Below are positions 1 through 5,573 of a stretch of DNA of 16,048 nucleotides, one piece after another. The translations under genes were made by a program, and so were the position numbers. The notes under the pieces are model-generated. The model was not told where the DNA came from. It saw nothing but the letters and a program-made list of their open reading frames with translations, and searched no databases. How positions within the stretch are numbered: position 1 is the first letter of the stretch; the number at the start of each line of letters is the position of its first letter. The DNA comes from an uncultured Lachnobacterium sp. (GTDB lineage: Bacteria > Bacillota > Clostridia > Lachnospirales > Lachnospiraceae): NCBI GenBank assembly GCA_945971355.1, contig CAMFPD010000027.1:1-16048 (forward strand), read 5' to 3'.

Positions 1-115
1 TCATAATCAGTGTCAAAAGTGGCCAAATAAGCGCACCCATACTGGTTACAATTCTGCCAAAAAAGAGGACATAGATTTCTCTGCTTAAATTTTTGTACTG
101 ATTAAATAATTTCAT
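1..115 (-). CDS. MFS transporter, N-terminal fragment (cut by window edge)
   Basis: The first 38 codons of a minus-strand gene are visible; the rest lies beyond base 1. The peptide begins MKLFNQYKNLSREIYVLF and continues FGRIVTSMGALIWPLLTLIM. This is a short cytoplasmic N-terminus followed by the start of a first membrane helix, with the polar, small-residue pattern (GRIVTSMGA) typical of major facilitator superfamily permeases of Firmicutes. The start is the ATG at 113-115, with an AGGAAG ribosome binding site 7 to 8 bases upstream. A candidate promoter lies at 143-171. The substrate cannot be told from this fragment. The family call rests on one partial helix and is moderately secure. Confidence 0.6.
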   Translation of the reverse strand, partial: MKLFNQYKNLSREIYVLFFGRIVTSMGALIWPLLTLIM

Positions 116-142
116 AACTTACTTCCTTTCCCTTAGCAAGAC

Positions 143-184
143 ATTATTCCACAAAATAGTGTTGTACGCAAGGGTGTACGCAAG
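143..184 (-). promoter_or_regulatory. Candidate promoter with tandem 10-bp repeats for the MFS gene
   Basis: On the minus strand a -35 TTGCGT (166-171) and a -10 AATAAT (143-148) are 17 bp apart, just upstream of the MFS start. The 10-mer TGTACGCAAG (plus-strand reading) occurs at 163-172 and again at 175-184, a 12-bp period. One copy covers the -35 box. Repeats placed this way often bind an activator or repressor; no regulator is identified here. Confidence 0.4.
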
Positions 185-379
185 ACGATTAATTAAATTT
201 TAAGAAATATGTACATATATCCATAATTCCCTGTTGCCTATTCACATGCTATTCATAATCTGATAGTTTCAATTTATCGACAAACACTTTATTTTTCTTA
301 CTACATAATAGTTGACATCTTATTTATTTCGTAATTACCCAATATAATTTAATACACTTAGCAGGGAAGTTGGAGGATT

Positions 380-433
380 ATGATGATGGCTATTTTGACA
401 TACATAGATACACTCAGAAAACATAAGAAATAG
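380..433 (+). CDS. Tiny 17-codon ORF, possible degenerate type I toxin or leader peptide
   Basis: The ORF encodes MMMAILTYIDTLRKHKK. It has a GGAGG ribosome binding site at 372-376 and a TATAAT box at 343-348. No good -35 lies 17 bp from that box: the perfect TTGACA at 312-317 is 25 bp away. The stop codon lies inside a hairpin (430-468). The layout of a strong ribosome binding site, a tiny peptide with a short hydrophobic stretch and a Lys-rich end, and a terminator-like hairpin overlapping the stop is seen in small type I toxin genes of Firmicutes. The peptide is, however, shorter than usual and has no full membrane span. It could be a decayed toxin, a leader peptide or chance. No function is assigned. 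Confidence 0.3.
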   Translation: MMMAILTYIDTLRKHKK

Positions 434-474
434 CCGTCCTGCTCTCGTCAAAGTTTAGGAACGGCTATCTCTTG
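430..474 (+). terminator. Hairpin overlapping the stop codon of the 17-codon ORF
   Basis: ATAGCCGT (430-437) pairs perfectly with ACGGCTAT (461-468). The adjacent CCT and AGG can extend the stem across a one-base bulge. The following bases (CTCTT) make a poor U tract, so termination may be inefficient or the hairpin may serve RNA stability. Confidence 0.45.
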
Positions 475-629
475 ATAACTAAGTATTAAATTTCGCCGGG
501 TTGTGACAATTTCTGTGACCACTTTTGAGACCACTTTTGTCATAATTTTGCATTATTTTCCTAATTTTTGATTATATTTTGAGCAAACAAAAACCCCTTA
601 GGACCTTGATTTCTAATGGGATATAATTC

Positions 630-643
630 AGAGCGATAGACGG
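630..643 (-). repeat. Duplicated fragment of the tRNA-Gly 3' end
   Basis: The 14 bases at 630-643 are identical to 773-786, which cover the last 12 bases of tRNA-Gly and two bases beyond. The copies are in direct orientation, 143 bp apart. Such duplications arise from integration of elements at tRNA 3' ends or from repeat spread. No integrase gene is present in the window. Confidence 0.65.
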
Positions 644-675
644 CGCACGACGTCCAGTGGACGTCGGCTTTGCGC
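643..675. repeat. GC-rich hairpin in the segment next to tRNA-Gly
   Basis: CGACGTCC (648-655) pairs with GGACGTCG (659-666) around a 3-base loop. A further GCGCA (643-647) pairs with TGCGC (671-675), leaving a 4-base bulge. The surrounding 641-725 segment is much richer in G+C than its flanks and has no coding signal that I trust. Confidence 0.6.
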
Positions 676-720
676 GGACGGTCGCGAAGCGAAGAAGCGA
701 GAACCTTCGAGCCTCCGCCC

Positions 721-778
721 CGCTCCTACAACGAAAAAAGGGATATCCAAACGGATATCCCTTTTCGTTGTAAGAGCG
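721..778 (-). terminator. Rho-independent terminator of tRNA-Gly, in a long hairpin
   Basis: Read on the minus strand just after the tRNA, GGGATATCC and its complement form a 9-bp stem with a 4-base loop, followed by six T residues: a good intrinsic terminator. The pairing continues outside it. TACAACG (727-733) pairs with CGTTGTA (766-772), and CGCTC (721-725) pairs with GAGCG (774-778). The last pairing uses tRNA acceptor bases, so the whole hairpin competes with the tRNA fold. Confidence 0.75.
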
Positions 779-847
779 ATAGACGGGGCTCGAACCCGCG
801 GTCTCGACCTTGGCAAGGTCGCGCGTTACCAACTACGCCACTATCGC
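775..847 (-). tRNA. tRNA-Gly (anticodon GCC)
   Basis: On the minus strand the acceptor strand GCGATAG (847-841) pairs with CTATCGC (782-776), leaving T as the discriminator base. The anticodon stem CGACC/GGTCG encloses the loop TTGCCAA, giving anticodon GCC for glycine codons GGC and GGU. The T arm contains GGTTCGAGCCC, a standard T loop. The D arm with TAGTTGGTAA is also present. The CCA end is not encoded and must be added after transcription. A strong promoter (892-920) and an adjacent terminator suggest a single-gene transcript. Confidence 0.95.
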
Positions 848-891
848 ATTTAATTTTCTGTGCTTTGGTGTGTTTCCTAAGCACAAGAGAT

Positions 892-920
892 ATAATACCT
901 AAAAGGTAGGTTCATGTCAA
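892..920 (-). promoter_or_regulatory. Strong promoter of tRNA-Gly
   Basis: On the minus strand a perfect -35 TTGACA (915-920) and -10 TATTAT (892-897) are separated by exactly 17 bp. The leader between promoter and tRNA can form a short hairpin, with GTGCTT (860-865 in plus reading) pairing with AAGCAC (879-884). This hairpin would be removed by 5' processing. Confidence 0.85.
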
Positions 921-1022
921 CACTTTTTTGAAATTTTTTTCAACTTTTTTTCATATTATTTTGTATACCAAATAAAATGTACTAATCAGCAGATTACACA
1001 ACTATATTTGAGGAGGCAAAAC

Positions 1023-1466
1023 ATGAGCGCAAAAACAAAAATTGTTGTTTTAAGAATGAAAAATTTGATTTTAACCGGAGTGTTAATCGGTATTGCAATT
1101 CTTATTCTATTTATGATAATCAGTGTGATGGTATCAGGTAAAAAATCAACTGTTGAAACAATGGCACCCGCTCTCTATGTTCCAGGTGTATATTCCTCAT
1201 CCGTCCTGTTAAACGGGAGTTCCTTTGACGTACAGGTAACAGTAGATGACAATTACATAACTGCGGTCAACCTGGTCAATCTGGATGAAACAATTGAGAC
1301 AATGTACCCTCTTATTCCATCCGCAATGAATGAATTATCAACTCAAATCATAGATAACCAATCAATAGACAATATTACTTTTTCACAGGGAAATCAGTAT
1401 ACCTCAACGGTACTTTTGTCAGCTATTAAAGATGCTCTTGCAAAAGCATATGTACAAATAGACTAA
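1023..1466 (+). CDS. Membrane-anchored FMN-binding-domain-like protein
   Basis: This 147-residue protein starts at the ATG at 1023, chosen because a perfect AGGAGG lies at 1011-1016; an in-frame TTG at 1008 precedes that site and is unlikely. Residues 15-37 form one strong membrane helix after a basic N-terminus, so the rest should be outside the cell. The external part has the layout of an FMN-binding domain: GVYSSSVLLNG, VTVDDNYITAVNL, a central helix, then TSTVLLSAIKDALAKA near the end. In that family FMN is attached to the Thr of an SGAT-type motif. Here the matching place reads SQGNQYTS (121-128), so covalent flavin attachment is doubtful. The stop is five bases from the converging dihydrouridine synthase gene. 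The function is unknown; the domain call is fold-level inference. Confidence 0.6.
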   Translation: MSAKTKIVVLRMKNLILTGVLIGIAILILFMIISVMVSGKKSTVETMAPALYVPGVYSSSVLLNGSSFDVQVTVDDNYITAVNLVNLDETIETMYPLIPSAMNELSTQIIDNQSIDNITFSQGNQYTSTVLLSAIKDALAKAYVQID

Positions 1467-1471
1467 CTTCA

Positions 1472-2407
1472 TCAAAAAATCGTGGATATAGCTGCTTTGT
1501 AATCTGCAACATTCTGAGCCTTTTTAATTTTTTTCCAGATTCTATTTGAATCTTCAAAATCATCTTTTAAATATGACCAGATTTCCTTCATCCTAAATAT
1601 GGCATCCTTTTCTCCTGAGAAAAGCTCTAAATATCCATTTAGAATTTCATCATGCCAATTTTTCAATCGTTGTCTATATTCGGCTTCCTCCATGGTTACG
1701 CCCTTAATCTGGGCTGCCAATGAAGGATGCATGAACATTCCACGCCCAATCATAAAGCTATTTATACTTGGGTATCTCTCTTTTATCAAATTAAAGTTTT
1801 CCATAGAATTTATATCACCATTATAGACAAGCCTTGTTTTTGACTGATCAATTGCAGATACAGCCAAATCAAAATCCTCCAGGCGAATAGCCCCCTTATA
1901 AAAGTCCTTCTGAACTCTGGGATGGATAGTTAATTCTGATATAGGGTACTTGCTGTATATTTCCACAAGTCTTGGCCACGATTCATCATCATTGAACCCC
2001 ACTCTGGTTTTTATAGTTACATTCATATCTGCTATTGAATATAACTCCTCCAGAAAATGATCCAATTTCTCTGGATCTGCCAAAATCCCAGAGCCTCGCC
2101 CTTTTGACACAACTGTTCCTGATGGACAGCCTAGATTAATATTCACCTCATTGTATCCATAATCCCGCAATTGATGTGCCATATCCATTGCTTCTTCACC
2201 AATAATAGTCATAAGCTGCGGAACAACAATAATCCCAGCATTATTGTCAGGAGAGATGTCATTTTTTATCTTAAAGTTCATCCTCTTGGCTGCTGGGATA
2301 AAAGGTGTGTAATATTTATCAATGTAATCAAAATGATGATGAAAAGCATTCCTAATTATGTATCCTGTAAGGCCCTCCATAGGTGCCAAATATATCTCAT
2401 TTGTCAA
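1472..2407 (-). CDS. tRNA-dihydrouridine synthase family protein
   Basis: This 311-residue protein is an FMN-dependent TIM-barrel enzyme that reduces uridines in tRNA to dihydrouridine in the cytoplasm. Visible family marks, in order, are APMEG (8-12), NLGCPSG with the catalytic-type Cys94, KTRVG with Lys133, IHPR with His162, NGDI near 196, and the phosphate-binding GRGMF at 221-225, followed by a helical C-terminal domain. The length is usual for the family. The start is a TTG at 2405-2407: an AGGA lies nine bases upstream and overlaps the stop of the small membrane protein gene, so the two are probably translationally coupled. The sequence differs from the common DusB type around residues 42-60, so the exact tRNA position is not assigned. 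Confidence 0.88.
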   Translation of the reverse strand: MTNEIYLAPMEGLTGYIIRNAFHHHFDYIDKYYTPFIPAAKRMNFKIKNDISPDNNAGIIVVPQLMTIIGEEAMDMAHQLRDYGYNEVNINLGCPSGTVVSKGRGSGILADPEKLDHFLEELYSIADMNVTIKTRVGFNDDESWPRLVEIYSKYPISELTIHPRVQKDFYKGAIRLEDFDLAVSAIDQSKTRLVYNGDINSMENFNLIKERYPSINSFMIGRGMFMHPSLAAQIKGVTMEEAEYRQRLKNWHDEILNGYLELFSGEKDAIFRMKEIWSYLKDDFEDSNRIWKKIKKAQNVADYKAAISTIF

Positions 2408-2418
2408 ATTTCTACATC

Positions 2419-2658
2419 CTATTCTGCTGAAAGCCCTGAAATGTAATCATCAATTGCTGTTGTGTCACAATAATATGTCTCTACAGGCTTATTTTTTTCA
2501 TAATACTGATAGCCTGTAAAGCCTGCCCATCCTGCAATAGCAGCTACAACAGCCCACGCACAACACATAGAAACAACATGCTTAACCTTGTTTCTTGCAA
2601 GTGTTTTCTTACGATTTGCTTTTTCTTTTTTATATTTATCTACTTTTTCCTGACTCAT
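2419..2658 (-). CDS. Small single-span membrane protein of unknown function
   Basis: The gene encodes 79 residues. The first 27 are strongly basic (many Lys and Arg). Residues 29-49 form a hydrophobic helix containing a Cys pair (MCCAWAVVAAIAGWAGF), and the last 28 residues are polar and acidic. The positive-inside rule puts the N-terminus in the cytoplasm. The start is ATG at 2656-2658 with AAAGGAG well placed upstream. It has its own promoter (2688-2716) and leads into the dihydrouridine synthase gene eleven bases later. I do not recognise a named family. The good ribosome binding site, promoter and coupling argue that it is real. Confidence 0.75.
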   Translation of the reverse strand: MSQEKVDKYKKEKANRKKTLARNKVKHVVSMCCAWAVVAAIAGWAGFTGYQYYEKNKPVETYYCDTTAIDDYISGLSAE

Positions 2659-2687
2659 AGTAAATCTCCTTTACACTCAATGTCTTA

Positions 2688-2716
2688 ATTCTACATTTAC
2701 TATTGAGAAAATGCAA
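2688..2716 (-). promoter_or_regulatory. Promoter of the small membrane protein / dihydrouridine synthase pair
   Basis: On the minus strand a -35 TTGCAT (2711-2716) and a -10 TAGAAT (2688-2693) are spaced 17 bp, about 30 bases upstream of the ribosome binding site at about 2665-2670. The same -35 hexamer is used by the citrate synthase promoter. Confidence 0.65.
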
Positions 2717-2734
2717 GTGTTTAGTCGTACTATA

Positions 2735-3535
2735 TTACATATTTCTGGATATATCAAGGCACTTCATCATAGCTTCTATGACAGAACTTCTCATGCCATT
2801 TTCCTCCAATACTCTGACCGCCTGAATTGTTGTTCCCGCAGGTGAACATACCATATCTTTAAGTTCACCAGGATGTTTTCCTGTCTCAAGAACCATTTTA
2901 GCGCTGCCAAGAACTGCCTGTGCAGCAAATTTGTATGCTTGATTTCTTGGCATTCCTCCTGCTACAGCAGCATCTGCCATTGCCTCAATGAACATAAACA
3001 CATAGGCTGGCGAACTTCCACTTACCGCTGTGACAACATCCATCAGATTTTCTGTCACTACCTCAGTCTTTGAAAAGCCTTCGCAGATACTTTTCACCAG
3101 CTCTACTTCCTCTCCTGTCACCTGAGCATTAGGACACATTCCCATCATACCCTCTTTCACCATACATGGTGTATTTGGCATTGTACGAATAACTTTTACC
3201 TTCTTGCCAAAAGCTTCTTCAAACCACTGAAGGCTCTTTCCTGGAGCCATTGAAACAATAATCTGGTTATCCTTTACTTCATCTCGTATTTCACTGATGA
3301 CAGCTTCATAATACTGTGGTTTCACAGCAAGAAACAATATATCTGCAAATCTAGCCACTTCCTTATTATCAAAAGCAACCCTGACACCATATTCTGCCTT
3401 TATTTTATCCCTTGAACCATCTGTCTTGGCTGATGCAATAATATCGTCCTTTTCACATTTACCCGATTCAAGTACTCCTGAAAGCATTGCCTTTCCCATA
3501 TTTCCACAGCCGACAAATCCAAGCTTAATTCCCAT
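2735..3535 (-). CDS. proC: Pyrroline-5-carboxylate reductase
   Basis: The enzyme reduces 1-pyrroline-5-carboxylate to proline with NAD(P)H, the last step of proline synthesis from glutamate, in the cytoplasm. The 266 residues match the family length. Visible marks are the N-terminal Rossmann motif GFVGCGNMGKAM (6-17), the MPNTP segment in the middle, and the C-terminal dimerisation and active-site region with VSGSSPAY, and CSPAGTTI followed by the final helix. The start is ATG at 3533-3535 with a strong AAGGAGG. It follows the Lrp/AsnC regulator gene by 49 bp with no terminator between them, so the two are probably co-transcribed. The position downstream of argJ and citrate synthase fits a glutamate-family amino acid block. 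Confidence 0.95.
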   Translation of the reverse strand: MGIKLGFVGCGNMGKAMLSGVLESGKCEKDDIIASAKTDGSRDKIKAEYGVRVAFDNKEVARFADILFLAVKPQYYEAVISEIRDEVKDNQIIVSMAPGKSLQWFEEAFGKKVKVIRTMPNTPCMVKEGMMGMCPNAQVTGEEVELVKSICEGFSKTEVVTENLMDVVTAVSGSSPAYVFMFIEAMADAAVAGGMPRNQAYKFAAQAVLGSAKMVLETGKHPGELKDMVCSPAGTTIQAVRVLEENGMRSSVIEAMMKCLDISRNM

Positions 3536-3584
3536 TTCTATTTTCCTCCTTACAAATTATATCCTGCTTTGTAAGTTTAACACA

Positions 3585-4049
3585 TTAAAGTGCTCTTGAC
3601 CATCCATGAATTGGTGCACCTCTATGCGGAACTGCTGTGGAAAATACTATCTGTGTGCGTGTTTTTCCAAACTCCTGCAATTTGTCTATAAAGTTATCAA
3701 GCTCCCCTGTATTTGCAAACTGAACCTCAAGAAGCATTGCATAATCTCCTGTTACACAATTACATTCAACTACATTTGGCACACTCTCCACAAACGGATA
3801 AAAATCTTTCTTCTGTATAGGATTCAAATCTAAATTAATAAAAGCCTTAACATTATATCCCATAGCCTCGGAATTAACCTCAGCATGATATCCATTTATT
3901 ATTCCATTTTTTTCAAGTCTTTCTATACGGGATGTCACCGCAGGAGATGACAAAAAAACCTGCGCTGCAATATCTTTAATAGATATTCTCGCATTCTCCT
4001 GTAATAACTCAATTATTTTCTGGTCTACTGCATCCAAACCATTTTTCAT
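3585..4049 (-). CDS. Lrp/AsnC family transcriptional regulator
   Basis: This 154-residue protein has the two-domain Lrp/AsnC design. An N-terminal winged helix-turn-helix (about 5-60) contains DQKIIELLQENARISIKDIA and SSPAVTSRIERLEKNGII. A C-terminal ligand-sensing RAM domain (about 65-140) contains the VTGDYAMLLEVQF strand typical of effector binding. Such proteins form octamers or larger assemblies and respond to amino acids. The start is ATG at 4047-4049 with GAGGT seven bases upstream. It sits immediately before proC and after the argJ terminator, so regulation of proline or related amino acid genes, and of itself, is likely (inference). The ligand cannot be told from sequence. Confidence 0.92.
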   Translation of the reverse strand: MKNGLDAVDQKIIELLQENARISIKDIAAQVFLSSPAVTSRIERLEKNGIINGYHAEVNSEAMGYNVKAFINLDLNPIQKKDFYPFVESVPNVVECNCVTGDYAMLLEVQFANTGELDNFIDKLQEFGKTRTQIVFSTAVPHRGAPIHGWSRAL

Positions 4050-4138
4050 TCTGTTACCTCGTTCTAAATCTTCATCGTACTTTTTATCGTATATCTCATA
4101 TCAAAATCTCGAATCCACAGCTTCAATACTTCATACTT

Positions 4139-4144
4139 ATTATA
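4139..4144 (-). promoter_or_regulatory. Candidate -10 box for the Lrp/AsnC-proC transcript
   Basis: On the minus strand a perfect TATAAT lies about 90 bases upstream of the start codon. At 17 bp spacing the -35 position falls on the T tract of the preceding terminator (TTTTTG, 4162-4167), a weak match. The promoter would start almost at the end of the upstream terminator. Confidence 0.4.
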
Positions 4145-4162
4145 CTAATGCTGCCATACGAC

Positions 4163-4208
4163 AAAAAAGGCGCCCAAACGTAGCATAAGCCTACATCTGA
4201 ACACCTTT
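4163..4208 (-). terminator. Rho-independent terminator downstream of argJ
   Basis: On the minus strand an 18-bp stem closes a short loop and is followed by TTTTTT. Several pairs are G-U, so the hairpin is good only as minus-strand RNA; the plus-strand reading has A-C mismatches. This strand bias supports a real RNA terminator. It ends the citrate synthase-argJ transcript or a short transcript starting at about 4251. A smaller hairpin (4198-4213) overlaps its 5' arm. Confidence 0.75.
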
Positions 4209-4257
4209 GTTCACCAATTAATATAAATATAAAATTTATGTTTTTACTTCACAAAAT

Positions 4258-4286
4258 AAAGTAACACCATGAATTTCTTTTGTCAA
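4258..4286 (-). promoter_or_regulatory. Candidate promoter between argJ and the Lrp-type gene
   Basis: On the minus strand a perfect -35 TTGACA (4281-4286) is followed after 17 bp by TACTTT (4258-4263), preceded by TG one base away as in extended -10 promoters. The -10 itself is weak. A transcript starting near 4251 would be about 90 bases long if it ended at the terminator at 4163-4208, or would lead into the Lrp-type gene if it read through. Confidence 0.4.
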
Positions 4287-4330
4287 GAAATAATTTGATT
4301 TTCCAAAATAAAGTTTATACTTATTTGATT

Positions 4331-5554
4331 TTATGATCTGTAATCAGCATTTATCTTGACATAATCATATGTCAAATCGCATCCCCATGCAGTGGCGTAA
4401 GCGTCACCTTCATGCATATCTACAAATACAGTCACTTCATCTTCCTTCATAATCTTCAATGCAAACTCTTCGTCAAAGTCAAGAGGATTTCCCTTGTCAA
4501 ACACCTGCAATCTTCCTGCTTTACTCTCAAAGAATAATTCCACATCATTCTGATCAAACTGTGCCCCTGAATATCCCATAGCGCACAGGAAACGACCAAA
4601 GTTTGCATCACATCCATAAATGGCTGCTTTTGAAAGATTTGATCCTACAATTGCTTTTGATAAAGTACGAGCATCTTCCTTTGATTTTGCATTTACAACC
4701 TTCGCTTCAAAAAGCTTAGTTGCACCCTCACCATCAGAAGCCATTTTACGGGCAAGAAACTCGCATACGAAAAACAATGCCTCCTTGAATTTATCATAGT
4801 TTTCATCCTTATCCACTATCTTCTCATTTCCAGCCAACCCATTAGCCATAATAAGAAGAGTGTCATTTGTGGATGTATCACCATCAACCGTAATCATGTT
4901 AAAGGTATCTTTTACCACTTCACGAAGTGCTTCCTGCATGAGCTTCTTATCAATAGCGATGTCTGTTGTAAGAAACGCAAGCATTGTGCACATATTTGGA
5001 TGAATCATTCCAGATCCCTTTGACATGCCACCAAGAGTAACCTTTTTATCACCAACAGTAAATGTCACAGCGATTTCTTTATTAACAGTATCTGTTGTCA
5101 TAATAGCCTTTGATGCATCAGTTCCAGCCACAAGACTACTATCCAGTGTTTTACTCATAGCCTTTACACCAGCAACCAATTTATCCACCGGGAGCTGCAT
5201 TCCAATTACACCTGTAGAGGCAACGGCAACCGAATCATATGCCACGCCAAGACTATCTGTTACTGCTCTCGCTGTCGCCTCACAGGCATCAAAGCCCTCC
5301 TGACCTGTACATGCATTGGCAATACCTGAATTGACAACAACTGCATGCATTGGTTTCCCAGACTCAACTATACGCATATCCCACTGTACACACGCAGCCT
5401 TCACCACATTTGTAGTAAATGTACCTGCACATTCACATGGCTCCTTTGAATAAACCATCGCCATGTCTGTTCTTCCAGAATATTTGATATTTGCTTCACA
5501 ACTTGCTGCCATAAATCCAGTAGCCGCTGTAATGCCTCCTGTAATCTGTTCCAC
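4331..5554 (-). CDS. argJ: Bifunctional ornithine acetyltransferase/N-acetylglutamate synthase
   Basis: ArgJ moves the acetyl group from N-acetylornithine to glutamate, closing the cyclic arginine pathway; bifunctional forms can also use acetyl-CoA. It is an N-terminal nucleophile protein that cuts itself into two chains. The site is visible as HPNMCTMLAF, with Thr190 as the new N-terminal nucleophile; the residue before it is Cys rather than the more common Ala. KGSGMI just upstream, the NDT(L) segment, and GCDANFGR near the end also fit. I start at the GTG at 5552-5554 because AAGGGAG lies eight bases upstream. This gives 407 residues, the usual length; the longer frame would overlap the citrate synthase gene. 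The gene follows citrate synthase by 19 bp, evidently in one operon. Mono- versus bifunctional activity cannot be decided here. Confidence 0.95.
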   Translation of the reverse strand: MEQITGGITAATGFMAASCEANIKYSGRTDMAMVYSKEPCECAGTFTTNVVKAACVQWDMRIVESGKPMHAVVVNSGIANACTGQEGFDACEATARAVTDSLGVAYDSVAVASTGVIGMQLPVDKLVAGVKAMSKTLDSSLVAGTDASKAIMTTDTVNKEIAVTFTVGDKKVTLGGMSKGSGMIHPNMCTMLAFLTTDIAIDKKLMQEALREVVKDTFNMITVDGDTSTNDTLLIMANGLAGNEKIVDKDENYDKFKEALFFVCEFLARKMASDGEGATKLFEAKVVNAKSKEDARTLSKAIVGSNLSKAAIYGCDANFGRFLCAMGYSGAQFDQNDVELFFESKAGRLQVFDKGNPLDFDEEFALKIMKEDEVTVFVDMHEGDAYATAWGCDLTYDYVKINADYRS

Positions 5555-5573
5555 TTTTATCACTCCCTTGTAT

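Larger units (their letters stand above)
116..774. other. Gene-poor patchwork region between the MFS gene and tRNA-Gly
   Basis: No normal-length gene is supported here. The stretch holds the MFS promoter with tandem repeats (143-184), a 17-codon ORF with a strong ribosome binding site and hairpin (372-470), a short direct repeat at 517-539, a GC-rich hairpin block (641-725) that carries a copy of the tRNA-Gly 3' end (630-643), and the tRNA terminator (721-778). Between 185 and 311 there is only AT-rich DNA with nothing recognisable. The mixture of base composition and the duplicated tRNA end suggest a site of past insertion (inference). Confidence 0.5.

Noticed and set aside
312..348. Perfect TTGACA and perfect TATAAT upstream of the 17-codon ORF
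   Set aside because: The 25-bp spacing is too long for a normal sigma-A promoter, so the pair is not called as one; only the TATAAT may be used.
572..909. ORFs across the tRNA-Gly gene and the GC-rich hairpin block on both strands
   Set aside because: They translate a tRNA gene, its terminator and palindromic DNA; no ribosome binding site or protein family is evident.
4253..4314. Direct repeat of a 10-mer (AAAATAAAGT) at 4253-4262 and 4305-4314
   Set aside because: It is low-complexity AT sequence in an AT-rich spacer, with no regular spacing or symmetry.
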